Source of the DNA: Flavobacteriales bacterium
Lineage (GTDB): Bacteria > Bacteroidota > Bacteroidia > Flavobacteriales_G > Salibacteraceae
Assembly (NCBI GenBank): GCA_003499525.1
Contig: DNTB01000096.1
Location: 1-64,000 of the forward strand
Direction of reading: 5' to 3'
DNA length: 64,000 nt
Each line of letters starts with the position of its first letter. The first letter of the stretch is position 1. Below are positions 45,993 to 53,873 of this stretch, piece after piece. The position numbers were made by a program, and so were the translations under genes. The notes under the pieces were generated by a model that worked only from the letters and a program-made list of their open reading frames with translations, ran no database searches and was not told the DNA's origin.

Positions 45993-46993
45993 AAAAATAT
46001 AGAAACTACGTTTTAATTCTTATAATGGCCACTCTGGCGGTCATCATCTACACCACTCTTGATGGGCCCCAAAACAGTACCTTGTATAACGCAGCCGCTG
46101 ATTTTTCCATAGAAGATACGGCATCGATCGACAGAATTTTCATTGCAGATCGAAATGGAAAAACAATCGATGTAAAAAGGACAGAACATACATGGATGGT
46201 CAACGATCAATATGAGGCCAGAGAGTATTTCATTAAACTTCTATTGACCACCATTCATGACATGACCGTTAAAGCACCAGTATCAAAATCCCGATATAAC
46301 AACGTAATTAAGTTTTTAGCAACAACGGGCAAGAAGGTTGAAATCTATCAAGGTGGAAATAAACCAAGCAAAGTCTTCTATGTTGGAACGCCAAATCAGA
46401 ACCATACGGGTACCTACATGATCCTCGAAGATTCAGACCGCCCCTACCTCGTTCATATTGAAGGTTTTAGAGGATTTCTCACTCCGCGGTTCTCAGTGCT
46501 CGAAAGCGATTGGAAATCCAACGTAATATTCAAGCATAAATACGATCAAATTAGTGAAATTAAAGTTGAACAGCCTGAAAGTCCGTCTAAAGGATTTATG
46601 ATAAAAAAAAAGGACGGAAAATTCCTGTTATACTCCTCTGAAGGAAAAGAAAAAAAAGGGTGGGATGAACTCAAATTGAATCAATATGTAAAGCTCTTCG
46701 AAGAGCTTAATTTTGAGTCCTGGAAAGATTCTAAAGAACAGACTTTTGTAGATTCTATCAAGAATGAAACCCCGCTCGAAATATATTCAGTTACCGACAT
46801 CAATGGGGCCAAAACCAGCATCCGGACATATCGTAAGTTCGATCTGGATCCAAGGTATGTAGACCCTGAGGCGGTTGAGGACATTGACCGAATGTACGGC
46901 ATATTTAACGAAGAATATCTTGTGGTCGTTCAGTACTATTCTTTTGATCCTTTCAATCAGGAAATCGACTATTTTTTTGAAACCCCGAATTAG
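45989..46993 (+). CDS. DUF4340-like periplasmic protein in the gldFG operon
   Basis: A 334-residue protein with one N-terminal membrane helix (YVLILIMATLAVIIYTTL) and a repeated beta-rich periplasmic domain, with DFSIEDTASIDRIFIADRNG near residue 38 and YDQISEIKVEQ near 190 heading two similar halves. This matches the DUF4340 pattern. It overlaps gldG by 4 bases. DUF4340 proteins often follow a GldG-like gene, so it is probably an extra part of the gliding ABC complex. The exact function is unknown to me. Confidence 0.72.
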   Translation: MKKYRNYVLILIMATLAVIIYTTLDGPQNSTLYNAAADFSIEDTASIDRIFIADRNGKTIDVKRTEHTWMVNDQYEAREYFIKLLLTTIHDMTVKAPVSKSRYNNVIKFLATTGKKVEIYQGGNKPSKVFYVGTPNQNHTGTYMILEDSDRPYLVHIEGFRGFLTPRFSVLESDWKSNVIFKHKYDQISEIKVEQPESPSKGFMIKKKDGKFLLYSSEGKEKKGWDELKLNQYVKLFEELNFESWKDSKEQTFVDSIKNETPLEIYSVTDINGAKTSIRTYRKFDLDPRYVDPEAVEDIDRMYGIFNEEYLVVVQYYSFDPFNQEIDYFFETPN

Positions 46994-47032
46994 TTATTGT
47001 GTTAATAATTTGTTCGCAAGTCGAGGTTGTGC

Positions 47033-47065
47033 TTGAAAGTAAATTGGTGGTGTCGGCTACCTTTG
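47033..47065 (+). promoter_or_regulatory. Bacteroidota-type promoter for dnaN
   Basis: TACCTTTG at 47058-47065 fits TAnnTTTG exactly. The nearest suitable TTG is at 47033-47035 with a 22-base spacer, longer than the ideal 19 but within the reported range for flavobacteria. The start site would be near 47071. Confidence 0.5.
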
Positions 47066-47087
47066 TCGGTATTCAAAAAATTAGCAC

Positions 47088-48209
47088 ATGAAATTTATTG
47101 TTTCAAGCTCTTCTTTACTCGGAAATTTACAGAAAATCAGCGGCGTCCTGAACGCAAACAACACCCTACCCATATTGGATAATTTCCTTTTTCAAATCAA
47201 GGAAAACGAACTCACTGCATCAGCTAGCGATCTGGAATCGACTATGATTACTTCTATCAATCTGGACAAATCAGAAAGCGATGGTCTGGTAGCCGTTCCC
47301 GCCAAATTACTTATCGACATACTCAAAACCTTTCCTGAGCAGCCATTGAGTTTTACCATCGATGATAAAAACTTTGGAATCGAAATATCATCAGATACCG
47401 GTAAATACAAACTCAGCGGGTTCGACGGTGAGGAGTTTCCTAAACTACCAGAAATAAAAGGGGCTGCAAAGTTTGAAATTGAAGCCGGGAATATCTTCAA
47501 TGCTATTAGCAAGAGCCTATTTGCCAGCGGAAATGACGAACTTAGACCGGTTATGTCAGGGGTTCTATTCGAGTTGAACAATGACGATGTGACCTTTGTA
47601 GCAACCGATGCCCACAAATTGGTTCGGTATCGTCGCACTGATGTAAAAACATCTTCAGGAGGCTCTTTCATCATGCCTAAGAAACCATTGCAATTGCTAA
47701 AAACTCTGAGTTCAGGCTCTAATGATAATGTCGAGGTAGAATATAGTGAGGTAAATGCGTCATTTAGAATTGATGATGTTCACCTTATTTGCCGCCTCAT
47801 CGACGGAACATACCCCAATTATGAAGCTGTTATTCCGAAAGAAAACAACAGCACACTGACCATTGATCGTGTTTCATTTCTTACTTCTATTCGAAGAGTT
47901 TCCATCTTTTCAAATAAAACCACCTATCAGGTAAGGTTGAAGATAGCTGGAAGCGAGCTGAATATATCCGCAGAGGATCCCGACTTTTCAAATGAAGCGA
48001 CCGAAAGACTTACATGCCACTACGAGGGTGACGATATTGTTATCGGTTTCAACTCCAGATTCCTTATTGAAATGCTCAATAATCTGGACAGTCAGAACGT
48101 AATGCTCAAACTGTCAGAACCGAATCGTGCAGGACTACTAATGCCTGAAAATCAAGAAGATGGAGAGGATGTGTTGATGCTGGTAATGCCAGTGATGCTC
48201 AATTACTGA
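47088..48209 (+). CDS. dnaN: DNA polymerase III beta subunit (sliding clamp)
   Basis: A 373-residue clamp protein of the standard length. It starts MKFIVSSSSLLGNLQKISGV and has three repeated clamp domains, with FDGEEFPKLPEI closing the first, TDAHKLVRYRRTDV in the second and the C-terminal PVMLNY of the third. It tethers DNA polymerase III to DNA. dnaA is not here, so the gene does not mark an origin in this window. It follows the gldFG operon and has its own promoter; its stop region overlaps that of the convergent rhomboid gene by 7 bases. Confidence 0.95.
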   Translation: MKFIVSSSSLLGNLQKISGVLNANNTLPILDNFLFQIKENELTASASDLESTMITSINLDKSESDGLVAVPAKLLIDILKTFPEQPLSFTIDDKNFGIEISSDTGKYKLSGFDGEEFPKLPEIKGAAKFEIEAGNIFNAISKSLFASGNDELRPVMSGVLFELNNDDVTFVATDAHKLVRYRRTDVKTSSGGSFIMPKKPLQLLKTLSSGSNDNVEVEYSEVNASFRIDDVHLICRLIDGTYPNYEAVIPKENNSTLTIDRVSFLTSIRRVSIFSNKTTYQVRLKIAGSELNISAEDPDFSNEATERLTCHYEGDDIVIGFNSRFLIEMLNNLDSQNVMLKLSEPNRAGLLMPENQEDGEDVLMLVMPVMLNY

Positions 48210-48886
48210 TCATCTTTAGGCCGATAGTGGTATTCAATCTTTATTGAACCACCCTCGGCTGCATGGACCTTTTCTTGCTTTTCTTCTTCCTCCTCCCAGG
48301 AGTATTTCTTTTTGGTGGGACCTTCTTTTCTAAAATACCATGCAATAGTAATTCCGGCAAAGGCTCCTAATAAGTGAGATTCCCAAGATATGCTGTCAAT
48401 CCAAGGGAGCACTCCCCACACCATAGAACCATACAAGAAGACGATGAGCAATGAAATACCTATGAGGTTCATGTGCCATTTGAACAATCCACTAAAGAAC
48501 AAAAAGGACGCCCAACAATAGATTAGTCCGCTTGCCCCAATGTGATAGGATGACCTTCCTCCTACCCATACCCAAAGTCCGGTGAAAACGAGGGAGTAAA
48601 GAAATATTTGCAAACTGACTTTACGATAAAAATAGGATATGCCCAATCCGAGGAAAATAACGGGATAGGTATTGTTCAGCAGATGCTCCCAATCTCCGTG
48701 TAAGAATGGAGAAAACAGTATTCCTTTTAACCCTGACAGTTTTCTCGGTAAAATACCGAAGGTTCCAAAATCCGAGTTCGTCGACCATTCAATGATGAAT
48801 ACCAACCACATCACAACGACCAATCCTAATGGAATAAACCAGGGACGATAAAAACCTTTATGAACAGCAGTACCCTCCTTATTCAT
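48203..48886 (-). CDS. Rhomboid-family intramembrane serine protease
   Basis: A 227-residue six-helix membrane protein. The catalytic serine is in IGASG (Ser119) and the catalytic histidine in WESHLLGA (His171); the L1-type HGDWEHLLNN motif near 63-72 is also present. A charged cytoplasmic tail (~185-227) follows. It cuts transmembrane substrates within the membrane; the targets are unknown. It is convergent with dnaN. Confidence 0.88.
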   Translation of the reverse strand: MNKEGTAVHKGFYRPWFIPLGLVVVMWLVFIIEWSTNSDFGTFGILPRKLSGLKGILFSPFLHGDWEHLLNNTYPVIFLGLGISYFYRKVSLQIFLYSLVFTGLWVWVGGRSSYHIGASGLIYCWASFLFFSGLFKWHMNLIGISLLIVFLYGSMVWGVLPWIDSISWESHLLGAFAGITIAWYFRKEGPTKKKYSWEEEEEKQEKVHAAEGGSIKIEYHYRPKDDQ

Positions 48887-48978
48887 GGGCCTAAAATACG
48901 CTGATAATTCTCAGAGGTTTGAAATAAAAAAACAGACAACATCATCAAAATAATTTACTTTGTGGCCATCATTAAATT

Positions 48979-49476
48979 ATGAAGAAACTGTATCTGGTGC
49001 GGCATGCGAAGTCTTCCTGGAAAGACTCAAGTTTGGAAGATATTGACAGGCCTCTGAATAATCGCGGTAAGAAAGCCGCCCCAATGATTGGGCAGAAATT
49101 GAAAGCAAGAAATGTTCAACCGCAAATAGTCTTTGCCAGTTCCTCAAAAAGGACCACTAAAACTGCCAAAATACTAATTGAAAAACTAGGCCTTGGAACT
49201 GATAAGCTTCATCTGGAAGAAGATCTTTATCTGTCCTCCCCAAAAAAAATGATACGGTTTATTCAGACTCTTGACAACAATCATGATGAAGTGATGATCG
49301 TTGGTCATAACCCGGGTATAACGCTAACGGTAAACCTACTGGCCGGTGAGCATATTGAAAATATTCCGACCGCAGGCGCTGCATGTGTTTTATTCGACAT
49401 TGAAGATTGGAAAAATGTCTCCAATAATGGAAAACTCGGCTTCTACATCTATCCTAAAATGTTCCGCTTAGGCTGA
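48979..49476 (+). CDS. SixA-like histidine phosphatase
   Basis: A 165-residue member of the histidine phosphatase superfamily. The RHG-type motif is VRHAKSSW (His9 the expected phospho-acceptor), followed by DIDRPLNNRGKKAAPMIG, and the second catalytic His is in VGHNPGIT. The short length matches SixA, which removes phosphate from phosphohistidine in some phosphorelays. The substrate here is unknown. The next gene follows after 2 bases. Confidence 0.85.
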   Translation: MKKLYLVRHAKSSWKDSSLEDIDRPLNNRGKKAAPMIGQKLKARNVQPQIVFASSSKRTTKTAKILIEKLGLGTDKLHLEEDLYLSSPKKMIRFIQTLDNNHDEVMIVGHNPGITLTVNLLAGEHIENIPTAGAACVLFDIEDWKNVSNNGKLGFYIYPKMFRLG

Positions 49477-49478
49477 TT

Positions 49479-50279
49479 ATGAGCATTTTCTGGAGCGGTT
49501 ACTTGCGTAAAATGACCACCACAATAGGAAATCCAATTCAGTACTTTACGGATTCCGAAAAGCACTATCTCCTAAATAATATCATCGGAAAAGAAGTAGT
49601 ACTTACACACACTTCAAATAAAGAATGTATCGTCTGTGGTAAGTCTATCAAAAAGACTTACGGGCAGGGTTTCTGCTATCCGTGTTTTCAAAATGCACCT
49701 GAAAACTCTGAATGCATTATAAAACCGGAACTATGTGAAGGGCACCTTGGTAAAGGACGTGATCCCGAATGGGAACAAAAGCACCATAATCAACCTCATG
49801 TAGTATACGTTGCCCAAACTGAAGGGGTAAAGGTTGGGGTGACCCGAAAAGATCAGGTTCCAACAAGATGGATCGACCAGGGAGCCTCACGGGCAAGGGT
49901 ACTTGCAGAATTTCCATATAGACAACTCGCAGGGAAAATGGAAATTGCATTAAAATCGAACTGGAGTGACCGAACCAATTGGCGCAAAATGCTAACCAAC
50001 CAACCTCCTGAACGAGGTTTTTCAGAACTCTACCAAAAGATTAAATCAGAAGCACAAAATCATTTTAACGAATATTTGGTATCTGAAAATAATGCACTTG
50101 AGTTGAACTATCCGGTTGAAATCTACCCTAAAAGAATTAGAAGTATCAGTTTTGACAAGACCCCATACATTCGTCAGAAATTAGCCGGTATCAGGGGTCA
50201 GTATTTGATTTTCGAATCGGGAAACGTCCTGAACATCCGCAAATTCTCAGGTTACGAAATAACCATTGAAATAGGCTGA
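49479..50279 (+). CDS. DUF2797 zinc-finger protein
   Basis: A 266-residue protein. The N-terminus (FWSGYLRKM) matches the usual DUF2797 start. A zinc-binding-like Cys pattern is CIVCGKS...GFCYPCF (around 53-75), with further cysteines in SECIIKPELCEGHLG. The central YVAQTEGVKVGVTRKDQVPT and RWIDQGASRA resemble a GIY-YIG-like core. It lies 2 bases after the SixA-like gene, so they are likely one transcript. The family has no known function that I can name. Confidence 0.75.
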   Translation: MSIFWSGYLRKMTTTIGNPIQYFTDSEKHYLLNNIIGKEVVLTHTSNKECIVCGKSIKKTYGQGFCYPCFQNAPENSECIIKPELCEGHLGKGRDPEWEQKHHNQPHVVYVAQTEGVKVGVTRKDQVPTRWIDQGASRARVLAEFPYRQLAGKMEIALKSNWSDRTNWRKMLTNQPPERGFSELYQKIKSEAQNHFNEYLVSENNALELNYPVEIYPKRIRSISFDKTPYIRQKLAGIRGQYLIFESGNVLNIRKFSGYEITIEIG

Positions 50280-50324
50280 TTTTGCCACTTTAAAAGTTGA
50301 ATTCAGAATTTGATTACACTAATG

Positions 50325-50332
50325 TAGATTTG
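50325..50332 (+). promoter_or_regulatory. -7-like box just before the BatA-like gene
   Basis: TAGATTTG fits TAnnTTTG but lies only 8 bases before the ATG, so a transcript from it would be nearly leaderless. The upstream TTG is missing at the right distance. Treat as a weak candidate. Confidence 0.2.
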
Positions 50333-50339
50333 TGACCGA

Positions 50340-52385
50340 ATGGCTTTTTACTATCCAGGTTTTCTATTCGCATTTGCTGCTCTCTCCATCCCTATAATTA
50401 TTCATCTTTTCAGCCTGAGAAGACATGAACGTCTGTATTTTACCAATACGCGACTCCTTGAAAAGGTGGATACCAAAACCAAAACACAAAATAGAATAAA
50501 ACATCTTCTTATTCTACTGAGCAGACTTCTGTTCCTTTCATTTCTAATACTCGCTTTTGCACAGCCTTATTTGAAAGTCCAGGATGAATTATTGGCTTCA
50601 GGTTCAACTACGGGAATTGTATTGGACAATTCTTTTAGCATGTCCGCTGAGAGTAGCGAAGGTATCTTAATCGACGAAAGCCGGGAAAAGGCATTGGCTA
50701 CAGTAAATTCTTTTCCGAGTGCGCAATCATTTTTGATTTCATCAAATGAAAGAGAGATCAGTTCAGGAAACTCAATGAGCAAAAAAGAGACCCTTTTTAG
50801 AATTTCTTCCTCAGATTTAACTTCCAACACCGAACAAATTAATGTGCTGATTAACAGACAAATAAACGTATTCAGGGAGAAGGAAATTGACAAAGCCAGC
50901 ATATTCGTCTTCTCTGATTTCCAAAAGAGTACGACTAAGCTCGCTCAGATAGATATGACGTCCTCTTCACTAATATTTGTTAGAACAACTCCCGAATTAG
51001 TTTCAAACATATCAATGGATTCAGTTTGGTTAGTTAAGCCCGCTGTTAGACCTGGAGAGGAAATTACGCTGCGCTACCGAATTACTAGCTATGAAGATGA
51101 CGTACTAACCAATATCGGATTGACTTTTATCCTGAATGATGAGATTAAAATGCGCAAAGGAATCACCATCAATCCCGGGCAAAGTGTGGATAGCTCGCTG
51201 ACGTTCACGCTTGCTGAGCCGGGTTTCTACAAAGGCGAAATGCACATTGATGATGGCACTATTGCATTTGATGACTCTTACTTCTTCTCTCTGAGTCTGA
51301 AGGACGGTATCCATGTCGCTGAAATCACTGACGACTCGAAGAACAACTTCATTTCTAAGGCATTTAGCACAGAACCCTATTTTCGGTTTATAAAATACTC
51401 TAACCAGAGTATCGATGTGGATAACCTCGGGAAAAATCAACTCATAATTCTAACCAATCTAAAGAACATTTCCAGCGGCCTCAGCTCCATTCTTGAAAGC
51501 TACATAGCCTCAGGAGGAAATGTGATCATTTTTCCGAATCAAAAATCGTTGGACGACCTCAACGGCTTTCTAAACCGCCTTTCCAGTATTTCTTTGGGGA
51601 AAACAAACCGTGATTCGACCCTGATCAATCAACTCGCCTCCTCAGATCAGGTTTTCGACAAGGTATTTGAAGGAACTCTGGAAAACGCTGATTTCCCGAT
51701 TTCCTTGAAAAGATTTGATATTGTTGAGCGCGGTCTGTCCAGAATGCAATGGTTGCTCCGCAACGAAGCGGGTAACGATATTTTCGTAAAGTTTCCTTAC
51801 GGAACAGGAAACATATTTCTCGCTTCATTTCCCCTCGACGAAAAATGGAATACGCTGCCAAGACATGGGCTATTTGTTCCACTAATTTTCCAAATAGCAT
51901 ATCAACAATCTTTGAAAGAGCCTACCGGTTATGCCTTAAATAATATTACCATGATGCCCGTCAAAAAGAACTGGGTATCAGAGGATATTCCTTTGCATCT
52001 CATCAACGAAATGCTGAATGTTGATGTCATCCCTGAAGTGACAACCATAGATCAAAAAAAATATATCCGCATTCCCGAAAGCATTAATAGAGCAGGAATA
52101 TACAGAATTGAACGTCAAGGCGAGATCGTTGGACAAATAGCCCTGAATTACGATCGGTTAGAATCAGATCCAGCGGTCCTTTCGAACGAAGAAATCTTGC
52201 TTAGATTGGATAGCCTGGGAATTAAAAATATCGAAATCATCACAGATAAGACGTCAGATATAGAACAAAGCATTGAATCTCTGCGAAGCGGTATTCCATT
52301 GTGGAAGTATTGTTTGATTTTTGCTCTGATTTTTTTGGCAGCTGAAGTCCTCTTAATAAGATTTGTAAATCCCAAAGGCATATGA
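50340..52385 (+). CDS. BatA-domain / von Willebrand-like membrane protein
   Basis: A 681-residue protein starting MAFYYPGFLFAFAALSIPII, the N-terminal BatA double-helix membrane module (helices ~8-25 and ~55-73, with HLFSLRRHERLYFTNTRLLE between). A von Willebrand-like region begins with GIVLDNSFSMSAE, where the MIDAS motif DxSxS is present. A long beta-rich periplasmic region follows, and a C-terminal helix (PLWKYCLIFALIFLAAEVLL) closes it. Such proteins in Bacteroidota are linked to stress or aerotolerance operons. It overlaps the dihydroorotase-like gene by 4 bases. Confidence 0.75.
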   Translation: MAFYYPGFLFAFAALSIPIIIHLFSLRRHERLYFTNTRLLEKVDTKTKTQNRIKHLLILLSRLLFLSFLILAFAQPYLKVQDELLASGSTTGIVLDNSFSMSAESSEGILIDESREKALATVNSFPSAQSFLISSNEREISSGNSMSKKETLFRISSSDLTSNTEQINVLINRQINVFREKEIDKASIFVFSDFQKSTTKLAQIDMTSSSLIFVRTTPELVSNISMDSVWLVKPAVRPGEEITLRYRITSYEDDVLTNIGLTFILNDEIKMRKGITINPGQSVDSSLTFTLAEPGFYKGEMHIDDGTIAFDDSYFFSLSLKDGIHVAEITDDSKNNFISKAFSTEPYFRFIKYSNQSIDVDNLGKNQLIILTNLKNISSGLSSILESYIASGGNVIIFPNQKSLDDLNGFLNRLSSISLGKTNRDSTLINQLASSDQVFDKVFEGTLENADFPISLKRFDIVERGLSRMQWLLRNEAGNDIFVKFPYGTGNIFLASFPLDEKWNTLPRHGLFVPLIFQIAYQQSLKEPTGYALNNITMMPVKKNWVSEDIPLHLINEMLNVDVIPEVTTIDQKKYIRIPESINRAGIYRIERQGEIVGQIALNYDRLESDPAVLSNEEILLRLDSLGIKNIEIITDKTSDIEQSIESLRSGIPLWKYCLIFALIFLAAEVLLIRFVNPKGI

Positions 52386-53629
52386 AAACTCTTGTTCGCC
52401 AAGCTAAAATCATAGATCCTAATAGTAGGAGAAATGGTGAATTAGCTGATATTCTGTTTGAGAACAATCAAATTGTTAGTATTGGACAAGACTTGACCGA
52501 TGACAGCGCAGAAATTATCGAGGGTGAAGACCTGAGAATATCACCAGGATGGGTGGATATCCATGCACAATTCAACGATCCCGGCTATGAATTCAAAGAA
52601 GACCTTAAATCCGGTGCGGCCGCAGCGTCAAAAGGGGGATTTTGTACAGTGGCCGTTTCACCCGAAACCTTACCGGTAATTGATTCAAAAGCTGACGTAG
52701 AATACATCAATAAGAAAAGCCTCGGTTTGGGGGTAAAAATTGTTCCCATTGGAGCAGCGACTCCTAAATTGAAAGGAGTAGATTTCACTGAAATGTTCGA
52801 TATGTATTCTTCTGGCGCCACCTGCTTTTCGAACGGTCAAAAGTCCTTTTCAGATGCAGAGCTAACCAGGCGTATCTTGCTTTATGCCAAGCAATTTGGT
52901 GGAAAAGTAATGGAAGTGGCAAATGATGAAAGCCTGAGTAATGGCGCGATGATCCACGAAGGAGAAGTTAGCACAAAGCTTGGTCTGAAAGGGGTTCCTT
53001 CGCTCGCAGAGGAATTGATTGTGTTCAGAGATATTGCCGTAGCACAATACTGCGATGCCCCAATACATTTTCATAAAATTTCGACAGAAAAATCGGTTGA
53101 ACTCATCCGAAATGCTAAAGAACAAGGCATCAAGGTAAGCTGCGATGTGGCCCTGTCAAACCTTATTTGGACGGAAAAGGAACTACTGAGTTTTGATACA
53201 AATTTTAAAGTAACTCCACCGTTGAGAACCGAGGATGACCGATCGGCACTTATAACTTCTTTGAACGACGGAACCATAGATTTTCTGGTTACTGGTCATA
53301 TGCCTCAAAACATTGAAGAGAAGGAATGCGAGTTTGAATATGCGGGCTACGGGCAATCCATAATAGAGTATGCTTACCCTTTGTATCTAAAGTACTTATC
53401 CAACTCATTATCAGAAGAAAAATGGGTAGAAAAAATTGCCCTATCTCCTGCTAAGTTTATTGGAATAGAACCTACTACAATTGAGGAAAATGAAACGGGT
53501 TCTTTCACCATTTTTACTCACGCTAATTCAACTTCGTCGAATCATAAAAACATGGTTTCCCGGTCAAAAAATTTCCCTGAAATACAAGGTGAATTTCAGG
53601 GTAAGATCATGCAAATCATCACAGAATAG
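52382..53629 (+). CDS. Degenerate dihydroorotase-like (amidohydrolase fold) protein
   Basis: A 415-residue protein of the dihydroorotase family that keeps the fold but seems to lack the metal site: the HxH motif reads HAQF at 61-64 (second His lost), and the catalytic-Asp motif SDHxP reads TGHMPQ, with Gly near residue 305 in place of Asp. It keeps the family spacing (DPGYEFKEDLKSGAAAASKG, MIHEGEVSTKLGLKG, FKVTPPLRTEDD). It is probably not an active dihydroorotase; it may be a non-catalytic partner like PyrC-type pseudoenzymes that stabilise aspartate transcarbamoylase. It overlaps the BatA-like gene by 4 bases. Confidence 0.75.
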   Translation: MKTLVRQAKIIDPNSRRNGELADILFENNQIVSIGQDLTDDSAEIIEGEDLRISPGWVDIHAQFNDPGYEFKEDLKSGAAAASKGGFCTVAVSPETLPVIDSKADVEYINKKSLGLGVKIVPIGAATPKLKGVDFTEMFDMYSSGATCFSNGQKSFSDAELTRRILLYAKQFGGKVMEVANDESLSNGAMIHEGEVSTKLGLKGVPSLAEELIVFRDIAVAQYCDAPIHFHKISTEKSVELIRNAKEQGIKVSCDVALSNLIWTEKELLSFDTNFKVTPPLRTEDDRSALITSLNDGTIDFLVTGHMPQNIEEKECEFEYAGYGQSIIEYAYPLYLKYLSNSLSEEKWVEKIALSPAKFIGIEPTTIEENETGSFTIFTHANSTSSNHKNMVSRSKNFPEIQGEFQGKIMQIITE

Positions 53630-53657
53630 AAGGTTGCTGACTTCAACCCGGAGTACA

Positions 53658-53687
53658 ATACTTATCATATCAAATCATGATAAGTAT
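53658..53687. promoter_or_regulatory. Perfect 11-bp-arm palindrome in the adhesin leader
   Basis: ATACTTATCAT, 8 bases, then ATGATAAGTAT. It lies 28 bases after the dihydroorotase-like stop and 187 before the adhesin ATG. No T-tract follows, so an operator is more likely than a terminator. A further TTATCAT half-site is at 53731-53737. Confidence 0.5.
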
Positions 53688-53696
53688 CACAACATT

Positions 53697-53725
53697 TTGA
53701 CAGTCTAAGAGCTATTTTCGATAAT
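53697..53725 (+). promoter_or_regulatory. Possible sigma-70-like promoter of the giant adhesin
   Basis: TTGACA (53697-53702), a 17-base spacer and GATAAT (53720-53725) form a near-ideal enterobacterial-type -35/-10 pair, directly after the palindrome. The main Bacteroidota sigma factor prefers a different consensus, so this may be chance or the target of another factor. No TAnnTTTG match was found in the leader. Confidence 0.35.
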
Positions 53726-53873
53726 GTAAGTTATCATAGCTTGACGATCAAAACAACCCATCACATGATCTATTTTGATGCCGAATCAATCCCTTGCACT
53801 ATTGACTCCGGAGCTCAGAAAATAGGGTTTACCGTGGTAACTTGCAGAAAGTTTTCTACCAGAATACGCGGCT

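Noticed and set aside
47033..48209. dnaN as a marker of the replication origin
   Set aside because: No dnaA, no DnaA-box cluster and no AT-rich unwinding region were seen; in Bacteroidota dnaN is often away from the origin.
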